DNA from: an uncultured Planctomycetaceae bacterium
Lineage (GTDB): Bacteria > Planctomycetota > Planctomycetia > Pirellulales > Thermoguttaceae
Direction: 5' to 3'
Assembly: GCA_947307005.1 (NCBI GenBank)
Contig: CAMZHY010000081.1
Span: forward strand, 1 to 10,872
DNA length: 10,872 bases
Program-made: the position numbers and the translations under genes
In this document: positions 1 to 6,209 of the stretch, one piece after another
How positions within the stretch are numbered: the stretch's first letter is position 1
How the letters are laid out: the number at the start of each line of letters is the position of its first letter
Notes under the pieces: model-generated
The model's input: only the letters and a program-made list of their open reading frames with translations
Told to the model about the DNA's origin: nothing
Database searches by the model: none

Positions 1-1195
1 TTGTTTTCTCGTCGTTTTCAGGGCTTTCTCCGTTCTTATCCTCCGGCTTAACGCCTTTCTTTTCTGGAAAAAACTCGGAAACAAACTTTTTGAGAGTCGA
101 ACCGAAAGAGCGACGTTCTGAAAGAACTGAATCCCCTTCGTATTCGGCGAGTTTTCTAAGAATCTTTTCGTGTTCGGGCTTAATCTTCTTCGGAACTTCG
201 ATGAAGAGCTGAATAAGCAAATCTCCAACGACGTTACGCCGTGGAGTCGGCATCCCCCGTCCCTTGAGTCGAACGATATCGCCGTTTTGCGTCCCTGCGG
301 GAATCTTGATTTTCTCCACGCCGTCCAGCGTCGGAGCGTCAATCTCCGCTCCGAGCGCGGCCTGGGCGTATCCGATCGGAATCTGGCAGATTAAATTCTG
401 ACCTTCGCGACTGAAGAGCGGATGTTTTTTAACTTGAATCAGGACGTAACAATCGCCTGCGGGACCGCCGTTCGGACTCTGATCCCCTTCCCCCTGGAGA
501 CGCAACCGGACGCCGCTGTCAACTCCGGCGGGTATGCGAATCTCACGGGCAACTTCCCGCGAGGTAAGGCCGGAACCTCGACATTCAGGGCACGGTTCAG
601 CTATAACGCACCCGCGACCGCCGCATTTAGGACAGGTCGTTTGGATGGAAAAAACCCCCGTCGACTGCTGAACACGACCGCGACCGCCGCAAAATTTACA
701 CGTTTCGGGCTTCGTGCCAGGCTTAGCGCCTGAACCGTTGCAAGTCTGGCAAACCTCACGACGACGATACCGAATTTCTTTCGTGACGCCTTTAGCGACT
801 TCATGCAGGTCAAGAGTTAAACCGCAACGGACGTCGGCCCCTTGTTGAACGCGAGACCCGCGTCCGCCGCCTCCAAAGAAATTAAAAATAGACTCGCCAA
901 AGACGTCGCCGAACATGCCGAAAATATCGCCGACGTCTTGAAAACCGCCGACGCCCCCGTTCCGTTCGAGTCCAGCGCGTCCGTAACGATCGTAGATATC
1001 TTTCTTATCTGGATCGTTTAAAACTTCAAACGCCTCGGCGCAGAGTTTAAAACGCGCCTCAGCTTCTTTATCACCCGGATTGCGATCGGGATGATATTTC
1101 AACGCGGCCTTGCGATACGCCGATTTAATTTCGTCCGAAGACGCGGAACGATCAATTCCCAACAACTCGTAATAGTCGACTTCTTCTTCGGCCAT
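1..1195 (-). CDS. dnaJ: Chaperone protein DnaJ (Hsp40, type I), C-terminus cut by window edge
   Basis: DnaJ is a cytoplasmic co-chaperone that delivers unfolded clients to DnaK and stimulates its ATPase. From ATG 1195 the frame stays open through 398 codons to the window edge without a stop. The J domain occupies about residues 5-70 (DYYELLGI, then HPD at 35-37). A Gly/Phe-rich stretch follows (DIFGMFGDVFGE, FNFFGGGG). The zinc domain has all four CxxCxGxG repeats from residue 149 to 209: CQTCNGSG, CKFCGGRG, CPKCGGRG and CPECRGSG. The substrate-binding C-terminal domains follow. The visible protein is already a little longer than a typical DnaJ (about 375 residues) and ends in a charged Lys/Glu-rich tail. 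An SD sequence GGAAGG (1204-1209) lies 8 nt before ATG. The gene follows groEL in the same direction, but a terminator lies between them, so its transcription may be partly independent. Identity is secure; only the C-terminal end is unknown. Confidence 0.97.
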   Translation of the reverse strand, partial: MAEEEVDYYELLGIDRSASSDEIKSAYRKAALKYHPDRNPGDKEAEARFKLCAEAFEVLNDPDKKDIYDRYGRAGLERNGGVGGFQDVGDIFGMFGDVFGESIFNFFGGGGRGSRVQQGADVRCGLTLDLHEVAKGVTKEIRYRRREVCQTCNGSGAKPGTKPETCKFCGGRGRVQQSTGVFSIQTTCPKCGGRGCVIAEPCPECRGSGLTSREVAREIRIPAGVDSGVRLRLQGEGDQSPNGGPAGDCYVLIQVKKHPLFSREGQNLICQIPIGYAQAALGAEIDAPTLDGVEKIKIPAGTQNGDIVRLKGRGMPTPRRNVVGDLLIQLFIEVPKKIKPEHEKILRKLAEYEGDSVLSERRSFGSTLKKFVSEFFPEKKGVKPEDKNGESPENDEKT

Positions 1196-1203
1196 CAATA
1201 ACG

Positions 1204-1233
1204 CCTTCCGCAGGTCGGAACAACGTTCCGACC
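1204..1233 (-). promoter_or_regulatory. Hairpin directly upstream of the dnaJ Shine-Dalgarno
   Basis: Bases 1213-1221 and 1225-1233 form a perfect 9-bp inverted repeat (ggtcggaac / gttccgacc) with a 3-nt loop. In the minus-strand mRNA it ends 3 nt before the SD sequence GGAAGG (1204-1209) of dnaJ. The 3' arm of the hairpin contains UUCCG (1220-1216). This could instead pair with CGGAA (1210-1206), which overlaps the SD, across a 5-nt loop. The two folds exclude each other, and the 9-bp form should be much more stable and leaves the SD free. The inverted repeat is seen directly; any role in translation control is inference. Confidence 0.5.
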
Positions 1234-1369
1234 GTCACGTCGCCGCAACTTTCGCAGGCGACAAACAGATTCCAACCAACGCCGCCCAAGCGACGTCGTT
1301 ACGAGTAATAAGCGCGCTTTCGAAAAGCCGCTCAAAAGACGAACGTCGCGCCTTCGCTCGACGCCTGTC

Positions 1370-1419
1370 AAAAACGGCGCGTTCTTTCAAACCGCAATCG
1401 CGCATGAAAAAACGCGCCG
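1370..1419 (-). terminator. Rho-independent terminator downstream of the tailless groEL
   Basis: Bases 1375-1383 (cggcgcgtt) pair with 1411-1419 (aacgcgccg). After one mismatch, 1385-1388 (tttc) pair with 1406-1409 (gaaa), giving a 9+4-bp stem with a 17-nt loop. On the minus strand the GC-rich stem is followed at once by five T residues (1374-1370). It starts 35 nt after the groEL stop codon. This is a classical intrinsic terminator layout and probably ends most chaperonin-operon transcripts before dnaJ. Confidence 0.75.
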
Positions 1420-1453
1420 ATCAATCGCAACCTCAACTAAGGTCTGTTAGCGA

Positions 1454-3061
1454 TCAGCGAATCGCGTCGGCGACCTCGACGTCCTTTTTAACGTCGGTCA
1501 CAAGCGTTTCGGTCGTCAGCATGAGACCGGCGACGCTCGCGGCGTGAGACAACGCCGCGCGCACAACTTGCAACGGATCGATAACGCCGGCCTCGTACAT
1601 ATCAACGTATTGGCCCGTCGAAGCGTCGTAGCCGATGGACTCTTCTTTCGAGGCGACTTCGTCGACCACAACGTCGCCGTCGGCGCCGCTGTTGTCGACA
1701 ATCTGCTTTAGAGGAGCGGAAAGAGCGCGAGAAAGAATATCGACGCCAATCTTTTCGTCGCCGCGAACGTTAGCGCGAACCTTATCAACGGTCTCGCGGC
1801 AACGAAGGAGCGCGACCCCGCCGCCCGGAAGGACGCCCTCGAGCGCGGCGGCTCGCGTCGCATGAAGCGCGTCGTCGACACGGTCCTTTTTCTGCTTCAT
1901 CTCCGCCTCGGTATGCGCGCCAACCTTAATAATCGCGACGCCTCCGCTGAGTTTAGCAAGACGTTCCTGATATTTCTCGCGGTCGTAATCGCTCTCGCTC
2001 TCCGCAATCATGCGGCGAAGAAGATCCGTACGCGACTTGACGTCCGCTTTCTTGCCGGCGCCGTCGATAATCGTCGTCGAATCCTTATCGATTGTAATCT
2101 GTTTCGCCTGGCCCAGTTGACTGAGATCGACATTCTCAAGCTTAATGCCAAGATCTTCGCTGATGACCTCAGCTCCAGTGAGAATCGCGATATCCTGAAG
2201 CATCGCTTTGCGGCGATCGCCGAAACCGGGAGCCTTAACAGCCGCAAGGTCAAGAACGCCGCGAAGCTTATTCACGACAAGCATCGTAAGAACTTCCGTG
2301 TCAATGTCTTCCGCAATGATAAGAAGTTGCTTGCCCTTTTGCGCCACTTTTTCAAGAAGCGGAATCAAATCGCGAATGTTCGAAATTTTCTTCTCATGAA
2401 TGAGGATGTAGGCGTTTTCCAATTTGCACTGCATCTCGGCGACGTCGTTGATGAAGTACGGCGAGAGATACCCCTTGTCAAACTGCATACCCTCGACGAC
2501 TTCGTAGCTTGTTTCAGAGGTTTTACCCTCTTCAACCGTGATAACGCCGTCGTTGCCCACGGCTTCCATCGCGTCCGCGAGAAGCTCGCCAATTTCGCGG
2601 TCGTTATTAGCGCTGATTGCGCCGACGTTGGCAATTTCTTCCTTCGTCGTGACCTTTTTCGCCATCTCTTGAAGTTTGCCAATCGCCGCGTTGGTCGCCT
2701 TGTCGATTCCGCGACGAATCGCAGTCGGATTGCTGCCAGCCGTGACGTTGCGAAGCCCTTCTTTATAGATCGCGCGCGCCAACACGGTCGCGGTCGTGGT
2801 TCCATCGCCGACAACGTCGTTCGTCTTGGAAGCGACTTCGTTTACCAGCTTGGCGCCCATATTTTCAAACGGATCTTCCAACTCGACTTCTTTACTGACG
2901 GTCACGCCGTCTTTGGTAACCTTGGGACCGCCGTAGGCTTTGCTCAAAACGACGTTACGACCGGTCGGACCAAGCGTCACCGCGACCACGTCGGCCAACT
3001 TATTGACGCCGTCAAGCATCTTACGCCGCGCCGCGTCGTCGAAGATTAGTTGCTTTGACAT
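1454..3061 (-). CDS. groEL: Chaperonin GroEL, paralogue without the GGM tail
   Basis: This is a 60-kDa chaperonin subunit of 535 residues. It should form ATP-driven heptameric rings that enclose clients under a GroES lid in the cytoplasm. The start MSKQLIFDDAARRK is preceded by an AAGGA-type SD. Visible hallmarks are LGPTGRN (30-36), D51, and the nucleotide-binding GDGTTTATVLA (85-95). The apical GYLSPYF (197-203) keeps both tyrosines used for client and GroES binding. KAPGFGDRRKAML and the equatorial RVDDALHATRAA and PGGGVALLR are also present, including the aspartate equivalent to the catalytic D398 of E. coli. The C-terminus ends KKDVEVADAIR, with no Gly-Gly-Met repeat. It lies 101 nt downstream of groES and is probably cotranscribed with it. 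By its apical and equatorial motifs this copy is closer to E. coli GroEL than the upstream paralogue. Confidence 0.97.
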   Translation of the reverse strand: MSKQLIFDDAARRKMLDGVNKLADVVAVTLGPTGRNVVLSKAYGGPKVTKDGVTVSKEVELEDPFENMGAKLVNEVASKTNDVVGDGTTTATVLARAIYKEGLRNVTAGSNPTAIRRGIDKATNAAIGKLQEMAKKVTTKEEIANVGAISANNDREIGELLADAMEAVGNDGVITVEEGKTSETSYEVVEGMQFDKGYLSPYFINDVAEMQCKLENAYILIHEKKISNIRDLIPLLEKVAQKGKQLLIIAEDIDTEVLTMLVVNKLRGVLDLAAVKAPGFGDRRKAMLQDIAILTGAEVISEDLGIKLENVDLSQLGQAKQITIDKDSTTIIDGAGKKADVKSRTDLLRRMIAESESDYDREKYQERLAKLSGGVAIIKVGAHTEAEMKQKKDRVDDALHATRAAALEGVLPGGGVALLRCRETVDKVRANVRGDEKIGVDILSRALSAPLKQIVDNSGADGDVVVDEVASKEESIGYDASTGQYVDMYEAGVIDPLQVVRAALSHAASVAGLMLTTETLVTDVKKDVEVADAIR

Positions 3062-3088
3062 AAAAACTATCCTTATTCTCTGGGCGAA

Positions 3089-3155
3089 GACCCAGCGCGT
3101 TCCGCGCTAGGTCGCGCCCTGTTTTCGTTCTGAAAGACACGGTAAAAAGCGTGTC
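3089..3155 (-). other. Two tandem hairpins in the groES-groEL gap
   Basis: The 97-nt gap (3062-3162) holds two inverted repeats. The first in the transcript is 3136-3141/3150-3155 (gacacg/cgtgtc), with an 8-nt loop. It begins 7 nt after the groES stop and is followed by TTTC in the mRNA. The second is 3089-3092/3110-3113 plus 3094-3099/3103-3108 (gacc-agcgcg / cgcgct-ggtc), a 10-bp stem with one mismatch and a 3-nt loop and no T run after it. They could cause partial termination, RNA processing or segmental mRNA stability that sets different groES and groEL levels. The structures are seen; the role is inferred. Confidence 0.45.
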
Positions 3156-3162
3156 AACTAAT

Positions 3163-3477
3163 TCACGCGGTCTTGACGACCTTGGCGAGAATGTCGCTTT
3201 CACGCAGAATCTTATACTGCTCGCCGTCGACTTCAACGTCGGAGCCAGAATACTTGCCATAGATAACCTCGTCGTCGACGGCGACGTTCATCTCGGCGCG
3301 TTTTCCATTGTCGAGAAGACGTCCCGCTCCAGCGGCGACAACAACGCCGCGCTGCGGCTTTTCTTTTGCGCTATCGGGAAGAAGGATGCCGCCGGCAGTC
3401 TTTTCTTCAGCCTCAAGAGGTTTAACAACAAGACGGTCTTCCAGAGGCTTAAGGTTAAGGTTTTTCTTCGCGGTCAT
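3163..3477 (-). CDS. groES: Co-chaperonin GroES
   Basis: GroES is the 10-kDa heptameric lid of the GroEL chamber. From ATG 3477 the protein has 104 residues, close to the usual 95-105. NLKPLEDRLVVKPL (7-20) starts the beta-barrel. The mobile loop that docks on GroEL is at about 22-39, with the hydrophobic tripeptide GGI at 29-31. VIYGKYSG and ILRESDILA close the fold. ATG 3477 was chosen because AAAGGG (3484-3489) lies 6 nt upstream. The frame could extend five codons to a TTG at 3492, but that would put the SD inside the coding region. The gene lies between two groEL paralogues, 100 nt after the first and 101 nt before the second, so both probably share it as lid. The gap before it contains several GCGCG words able to form a weak 6-bp hairpin (3525-3530/3543-3548). 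Confidence 0.97.
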   Translation of the reverse strand: MTAKKNLNLKPLEDRLVVKPLEAEEKTAGGILLPDSAKEKPQRGVVVAAGAGRLLDNGKRAEMNVAVDDEVIYGKYSGSDVEVDGEQYKILRESDILAKVVKTA

Positions 3478-3577
3478 TGTAAACCCTTTCAATATAATCG
3501 ATTTCGTTGTAATCTGAAACTAAGCGCGCGCTTCAACTCAAACGCGCGACGTAAAACGGAGACGCGCGGGACGAGGA

Positions 3578-5227
3578 TCAGAATCCTCCCATCCCTCCCA
3601 TGCCGCCCATCGCGTTCGGATCAGGCGCGGGGGTCTTTTCTTCCTTAGGAATCTCCGTGAGAAGGCACGAAGTCGTCAACAACAGCGCGGCGACGCTCGC
3701 GGCGTTCTGTAACGCGGTGCGCACGACCTTCGCAGGATCGATGACGCCGGCTTCGATAAGGTCGCAATAGACGTCTTTATCGGCGTCGTAACCGTCGTTT
3801 TTACCTTCCATCTTACGAACGCGATTCACTACGACAGAACCTTCTACGCCTGCGTTTTTCGCGATTTCTCGAATCGGCGCCTCGAGCGCTTTCTTAACGA
3901 TCTGAACGCCGTAAACTTCGTCGCCCGAAGCGTCCTTGACTTTAGTCAACGCGTCGGCGGCGCGAAGAAGCGCGACCCCGCCGCCAGGAACGACGCCTTC
4001 CTCAAGAGCTGCTTTTGTCGCAGCTTGAGCGTCTTCATACAAGTACTTGCGTTCCTTGAGTTCGGACTCGGTCGCAGCGCCCACGTTGATGCGAGCGACG
4101 CCGCCCGCGAGTTTCGCCAAACGTTCTTGCAACTTTTCTTTATCGTAGGAACTCGTCGTCGTTTCGATCTCAGCGCGAATCTGATTGACTCGGGCCTCAA
4201 CGTCTTCCTTACGCCCCGCGCCGCCGACAATCGTCGTAGAATCGCTCGTGACGATAATTTTCTTGGCGCGACCGAGGTCGCGGACCTGCACGGAGTCGAG
4301 CTGAACGCCAAGATCCTTGTAAACGGCGGTCGCGCCGGTAAGCACCGCGATATCGCCAAGCATCGCCTTCCGACGTTCGCCATAACCGGGAGCCTTCACC
4401 GCGCAAACTTGAAGCACGCCGCGAAGCTTGTTGACGACAAGGGTGGCAAGCGCTTCGCCTTCAACGTCTTCCGCTACGATGAAAAGCGGACGACTCTGTT
4501 TGTTAATCGCTTCAAGAAGCGGAATAAGAGATTTGGCGTTAGAAATCTTATCTTCAAAGACAAGAATAAGCGGATCGTCAAATTCTACCTTTTGGTCGTC
4601 GACATTAGTCACGAAATTCGGCGACAAGTAACCGCGATCAAACTGCATGCCCTCGACGACGTCGACATACGTTTCAAACGATTTACCCTCGTCAATCGTA
4701 ATCACGCCGTTCTTACCAACCTTAAGAAACGCGTCGGCAAGTATCTGACCAATCGTCGAATCGTTATTGCCGGCGATCGACGCGACTTGCGCAATTTCTT
4801 TACGACTCTTGTCGTTCACTGGCGTGGCAAGTTTGTCAACATATTCGCCAACGACTCCCGCAGCCTTCTGAATACCGCGAGAAAGCGCCATTGGATCAGC
4901 GCCAGCGGCAACCATTTTCAGCCCTTCTAAGAAAATCGATTCAGCAAGAACTGTAGCGGTCGTAGTGCCGTCGCCAGCGGTTTGATTCGTCTTCGAAGCA
5001 GCCTGTTTAACAAGGGCGGCGCCAAGATTTTCCTCTGGATCGTCAAGAACAATGTCTTCGGCGACAGTCACTCCGTCTTTTGTAACTTTGGGAGCGCCCC
5101 ATCCTTTATCCAAAACAACGTTCCGCCCACGAGGTCCCAGCGTGCTCTTAACGGCGCGAGATAACTTTTTGACGCCCTCGGCAATAGGACTGCGAGCGGC
5201 GTCGTCAAACGACGTTTTCTTTGCCAC
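3578..5227 (-). CDS. groEL: Chaperonin GroEL, GGM-tailed divergent paralogue
   Basis: This is the first gene of the chaperonin cluster. With GTG 5227 as start the protein has 549 residues, the normal GroEL length, beginning (M)AKKTSFDDAAR. The SD AAGGAG (5237-5242) lies 9 nt upstream. The frame is open for 36 more codons to an ATG at 5335, but that stretch has no GroEL similarity and no SD, so it is treated as leader. Conserved parts include LGPRGRN (30-36), GDGTTTATVLA (85-95), KAPGYGERRKAML, PGGGVALLR and the C-terminal GGMGGMGGF. Unusual parts are GYLSPNF at 199-205, where asparagine replaces the second tyrosine (E. coli Y203), and LYEDAQAATKAA in place of the nearly invariant RVEDALHATRAA, although the catalytic aspartate is kept. 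It is probably a specialised subunit rather than a redundant copy. Transcription likely starts at the promoter candidate at 5478-5506. Confidence 0.96.
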   Translation of the reverse strand: MAKKTSFDDAARSPIAEGVKKLSRAVKSTLGPRGRNVVLDKGWGAPKVTKDGVTVAEDIVLDDPEENLGAALVKQAASKTNQTAGDGTTTATVLAESIFLEGLKMVAAGADPMALSRGIQKAAGVVGEYVDKLATPVNDKSRKEIAQVASIAGNNDSTIGQILADAFLKVGKNGVITIDEGKSFETYVDVVEGMQFDRGYLSPNFVTNVDDQKVEFDDPLILVFEDKISNAKSLIPLLEAINKQSRPLFIVAEDVEGEALATLVVNKLRGVLQVCAVKAPGYGERRKAMLGDIAVLTGATAVYKDLGVQLDSVQVRDLGRAKKIIVTSDSTTIVGGAGRKEDVEARVNQIRAEIETTTSSYDKEKLQERLAKLAGGVARINVGAATESELKERKYLYEDAQAATKAALEEGVVPGGGVALLRAADALTKVKDASGDEVYGVQIVKKALEAPIREIAKNAGVEGSVVVNRVRKMEGKNDGYDADKDVYCDLIEAGVIDPAKVVRTALQNAASVAALLLTTSCLLTEIPKEEKTPAPDPNAMGGMGGMGGF

Positions 5228-5308
5228 TGCGGAAATCTCCTTATGTAAAATGTTGCAGGCCGTGCCCAAGCGTCGAGGCGTCAACTTGTCGTCAACGCTA
5301 GACCGACG

Positions 5309-5382
5309 CGCGACGCGTCGCGGGGCGTAAGCCATTTTTGAATATCAAAATTTTCGCGATGAACGCCTGACGTTTTATCGCG
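5309..5382 (-). promoter_or_regulatory. Structured groEL leader: stem-loop and perfect palindrome
   Basis: Two inverted repeats lie between the promoter candidate and the groEL start. Bases 5355-5360 (cgcgat) pair with 5377-5382 (atcgcg), and just inside 5362-5365 (aacg) pair with 5371-5374 (cgtt). This makes a 10-bp stem with a 1x2 internal loop and a 5-nt terminal loop. Bases 5309-5322 (cgcgacgcgtcgcg) are a perfect 14-bp palindrome, which could be a protein operator or an RNA element. No CIRCE sequence (TTAGCACTC-N9-GAGTGCTAA) was found upstream of groEL, so HrcA control is not supported. The structures are seen; regulation is inferred. The local GC-rich CGACG bias makes short palindromes more likely by chance. 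Confidence 0.4.
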
Positions 5383-5477
5383 CTTCAAACGTTCGAACGA
5401 CAATATGCAAATCCGACGCCAAAGCTTTTCGCGCCTCCTTTTTTCGCAACATTCCTGTTATTCATTTAAAAACTCAA

Positions 5478-5506
5478 AAGATATTATCATTTTTTCAACA
5501 AGTCAA
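5478..5506 (-). promoter_or_regulatory. Sigma70-like promoter candidate for the groEL-groES-groEL operon
   Basis: On the minus strand TTGACT (5506-5501, 5 of 6 matches to TTGACA) is followed after 17 nt by TATCTT (5483-5478, 4 of 6 matches to TATAAT). It sits inside an AT-rich stretch (about 5455-5560) that contrasts with the surrounding coding DNA. An overlapping extended -10 reading, TGATAATAT, is also present. Transcription would start near 5471 and leave a leader of about 240 nt before GTG 5227. No heat-shock sigma32-type CCCCAT box was seen. Planctomycete promoters are poorly defined, so confidence is moderate. Confidence 0.4.
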
Positions 5507-5619
5507 AACAGAGAATTCAGTCAAACAAGAGAAATATTTTCAAAAGAGTTTGCCAACCGCGCTTGTCTCGGCGTCAAATTGGCAGTCGGAGAAAAACGCA
5601 TTCCAACACGCCGCGCCCT

Positions 5620-5651
5620 CGGCAGCCGCAGAAACGCGTCGTCGGCTGCCG
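5620..5651 (-). terminator. Terminator-like hairpin after spoVG, without a T run
   Basis: Bases 5620-5628 (cggcagccg) and 5643-5651 (cggctgccg) form a perfect 9-bp GC-rich stem with a 14-nt loop. It begins 42 nt downstream of the spoVG stop. No run of T follows on the minus strand, so it is not a canonical intrinsic terminator. It may mark or protect the 3' end of the rlmN-ispE-spoVG transcript, or act with other factors. Between this hairpin and the AT-rich promoter region (5560-5619) nothing else was recognised. Confidence 0.45.
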
Positions 5652-5693
5652 TCAAAGAGCGACTAGTGAAACGATAGAACTAAGCCGCCAGTA

Positions 5694-6209
5694 TTACAGA
5701 TCGTCGACAAACATATCGTCGTAATTCGAAACGTAACCAGGCTGAACAGACCGTTCAAGCTCCCGACGGTACGCTTCCACAACCGTGTTGTGGATATACT
5801 CGCGACTTGCAGCGTTGATCGGATGAACAATATCGACAAAAAGCTTGCTTGGATTCAACCCAGCGAGCATACGCGCCACTTCCGTGTTGGAGACGCTCTC
5901 GCCGCATGAACTGCAGTAATTTGATCCGACGATTACCTTATGACGACAGCAAGGGCAGTGAAACGTTATTTTGCGACTTGGCATCGCCACAAAATACCCT
6001 TGATCGCCTTCGAGAATTTTCAAGTCCGTCGCAACGAAAGCGTTGTCAAAAATCAGGGTGCAAAAAGCTCGAAGGCGACTTCGACCTAGGTCGCCTCCGA
6101 CCAGCTTAATTCTGACGTCAGTTATTTTCATTTTTCGCGCAGAGACGACGTCTTGTGCTAATTCCTCATCAAAACAAGACGCCTCGTCGTCAAAGTGTTT
6201 AGGCGTCAT
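5694..6209 (-). CDS. spoVG: SpoVG family regulator with inserted zinc ribbon
   Basis: SpoVG proteins are small nucleic-acid-binding regulators; in Firmicutes and spirochaetes they affect septation, capsule or gene expression. The SpoVG signature is split here. KMKITDVRIKLV (26-37), LRAFCTLIFDNAFVATDLKI (46-65) and GYFVAMPSRK (71-80) come first. After an insert come VDIVHPINAASREYI (125-139) and VVEAYRRELE. The insert (about 82-122) carries C85xxC88 and C99xxC102, a probable zinc ribbon absent from the roughly 90-residue Firmicute proteins. To my knowledge planctomycete SpoVG proteins share such an insert. The tail is acidic. The ATG at 6209 directly follows the ispE stop, suggesting translational coupling, but neither start has a clear SD. 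Methionine 27 (ATG 6131) is where SpoVG proteins normally begin and may be the true start, giving 145 residues. Confidence 0.88.
   Translation of the reverse strand: MTPKHFDDEASCFDEELAQDVVSARKMKITDVRIKLVGGDLGRSRLRAFCTLIFDNAFVATDLKILEGDQGYFVAMPSRKITFHCPCCRHKVIVGSNYCSSCGESVSNTEVARMLAGLNPSKLFVDIVHPINAASREYIHNTVVEAYRRELERSVQPGYVSNYDDMFVDDL

Noticed and set aside
170..733. Plus-strand open frames at 170-394 and 422-733
   Set aside because: Both lie opposite dnaJ, whose zinc-finger repeats and C-terminal domains read cleanly on the minus strand.
1862..3049. Long plus-strand open frame of 395 codons antisense to groEL
   Set aside because: It lies wholly opposite an unmistakable groEL, has no SD, and a similar frame exists opposite the other groEL at 4025-4930. 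The similarity of the two antisense products simply mirrors the similarity of the sense genes and their codon bias.
4025..4930. Plus-strand open frame of 301 codons antisense to the GGM-tailed groEL
   Set aside because: It is a shadow of groEL codon use. The composition is rich in Arg, Asn and Phe, with no recognisable domain.
5228..5335. N-terminal extension of the GGM-tailed GroEL from ATG 5335
   Set aside because: The 36 extra residues have no GroEL similarity and no SD. GTG 5227 has AAGGAG at 9 nt and gives the standard 549-residue length.
5390..5399. cgttcgaacg, resembling a tRNA T-loop
   Set aside because: There are no matching acceptor, D or anticodon stems around it. It is a 10-bp palindrome in the groEL leader.
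5217..5506. CIRCE/HrcA operator or sigma32-type promoter upstream of groEL
   Set aside because: No TTAGCACTC / GAGTGCTAA pair and no CTTGAA...CCCCAT arrangement was found on either strand.
5405..5677. Plus-strand open frame of 90 codons in the spoVG-groEL gap
   Set aside because: It has no SD, no recognisable motif, and an Arg/Ser-rich composition. It overlaps the inferred minus-strand promoter and the hairpin at 5620-5651. It is more likely non-coding.
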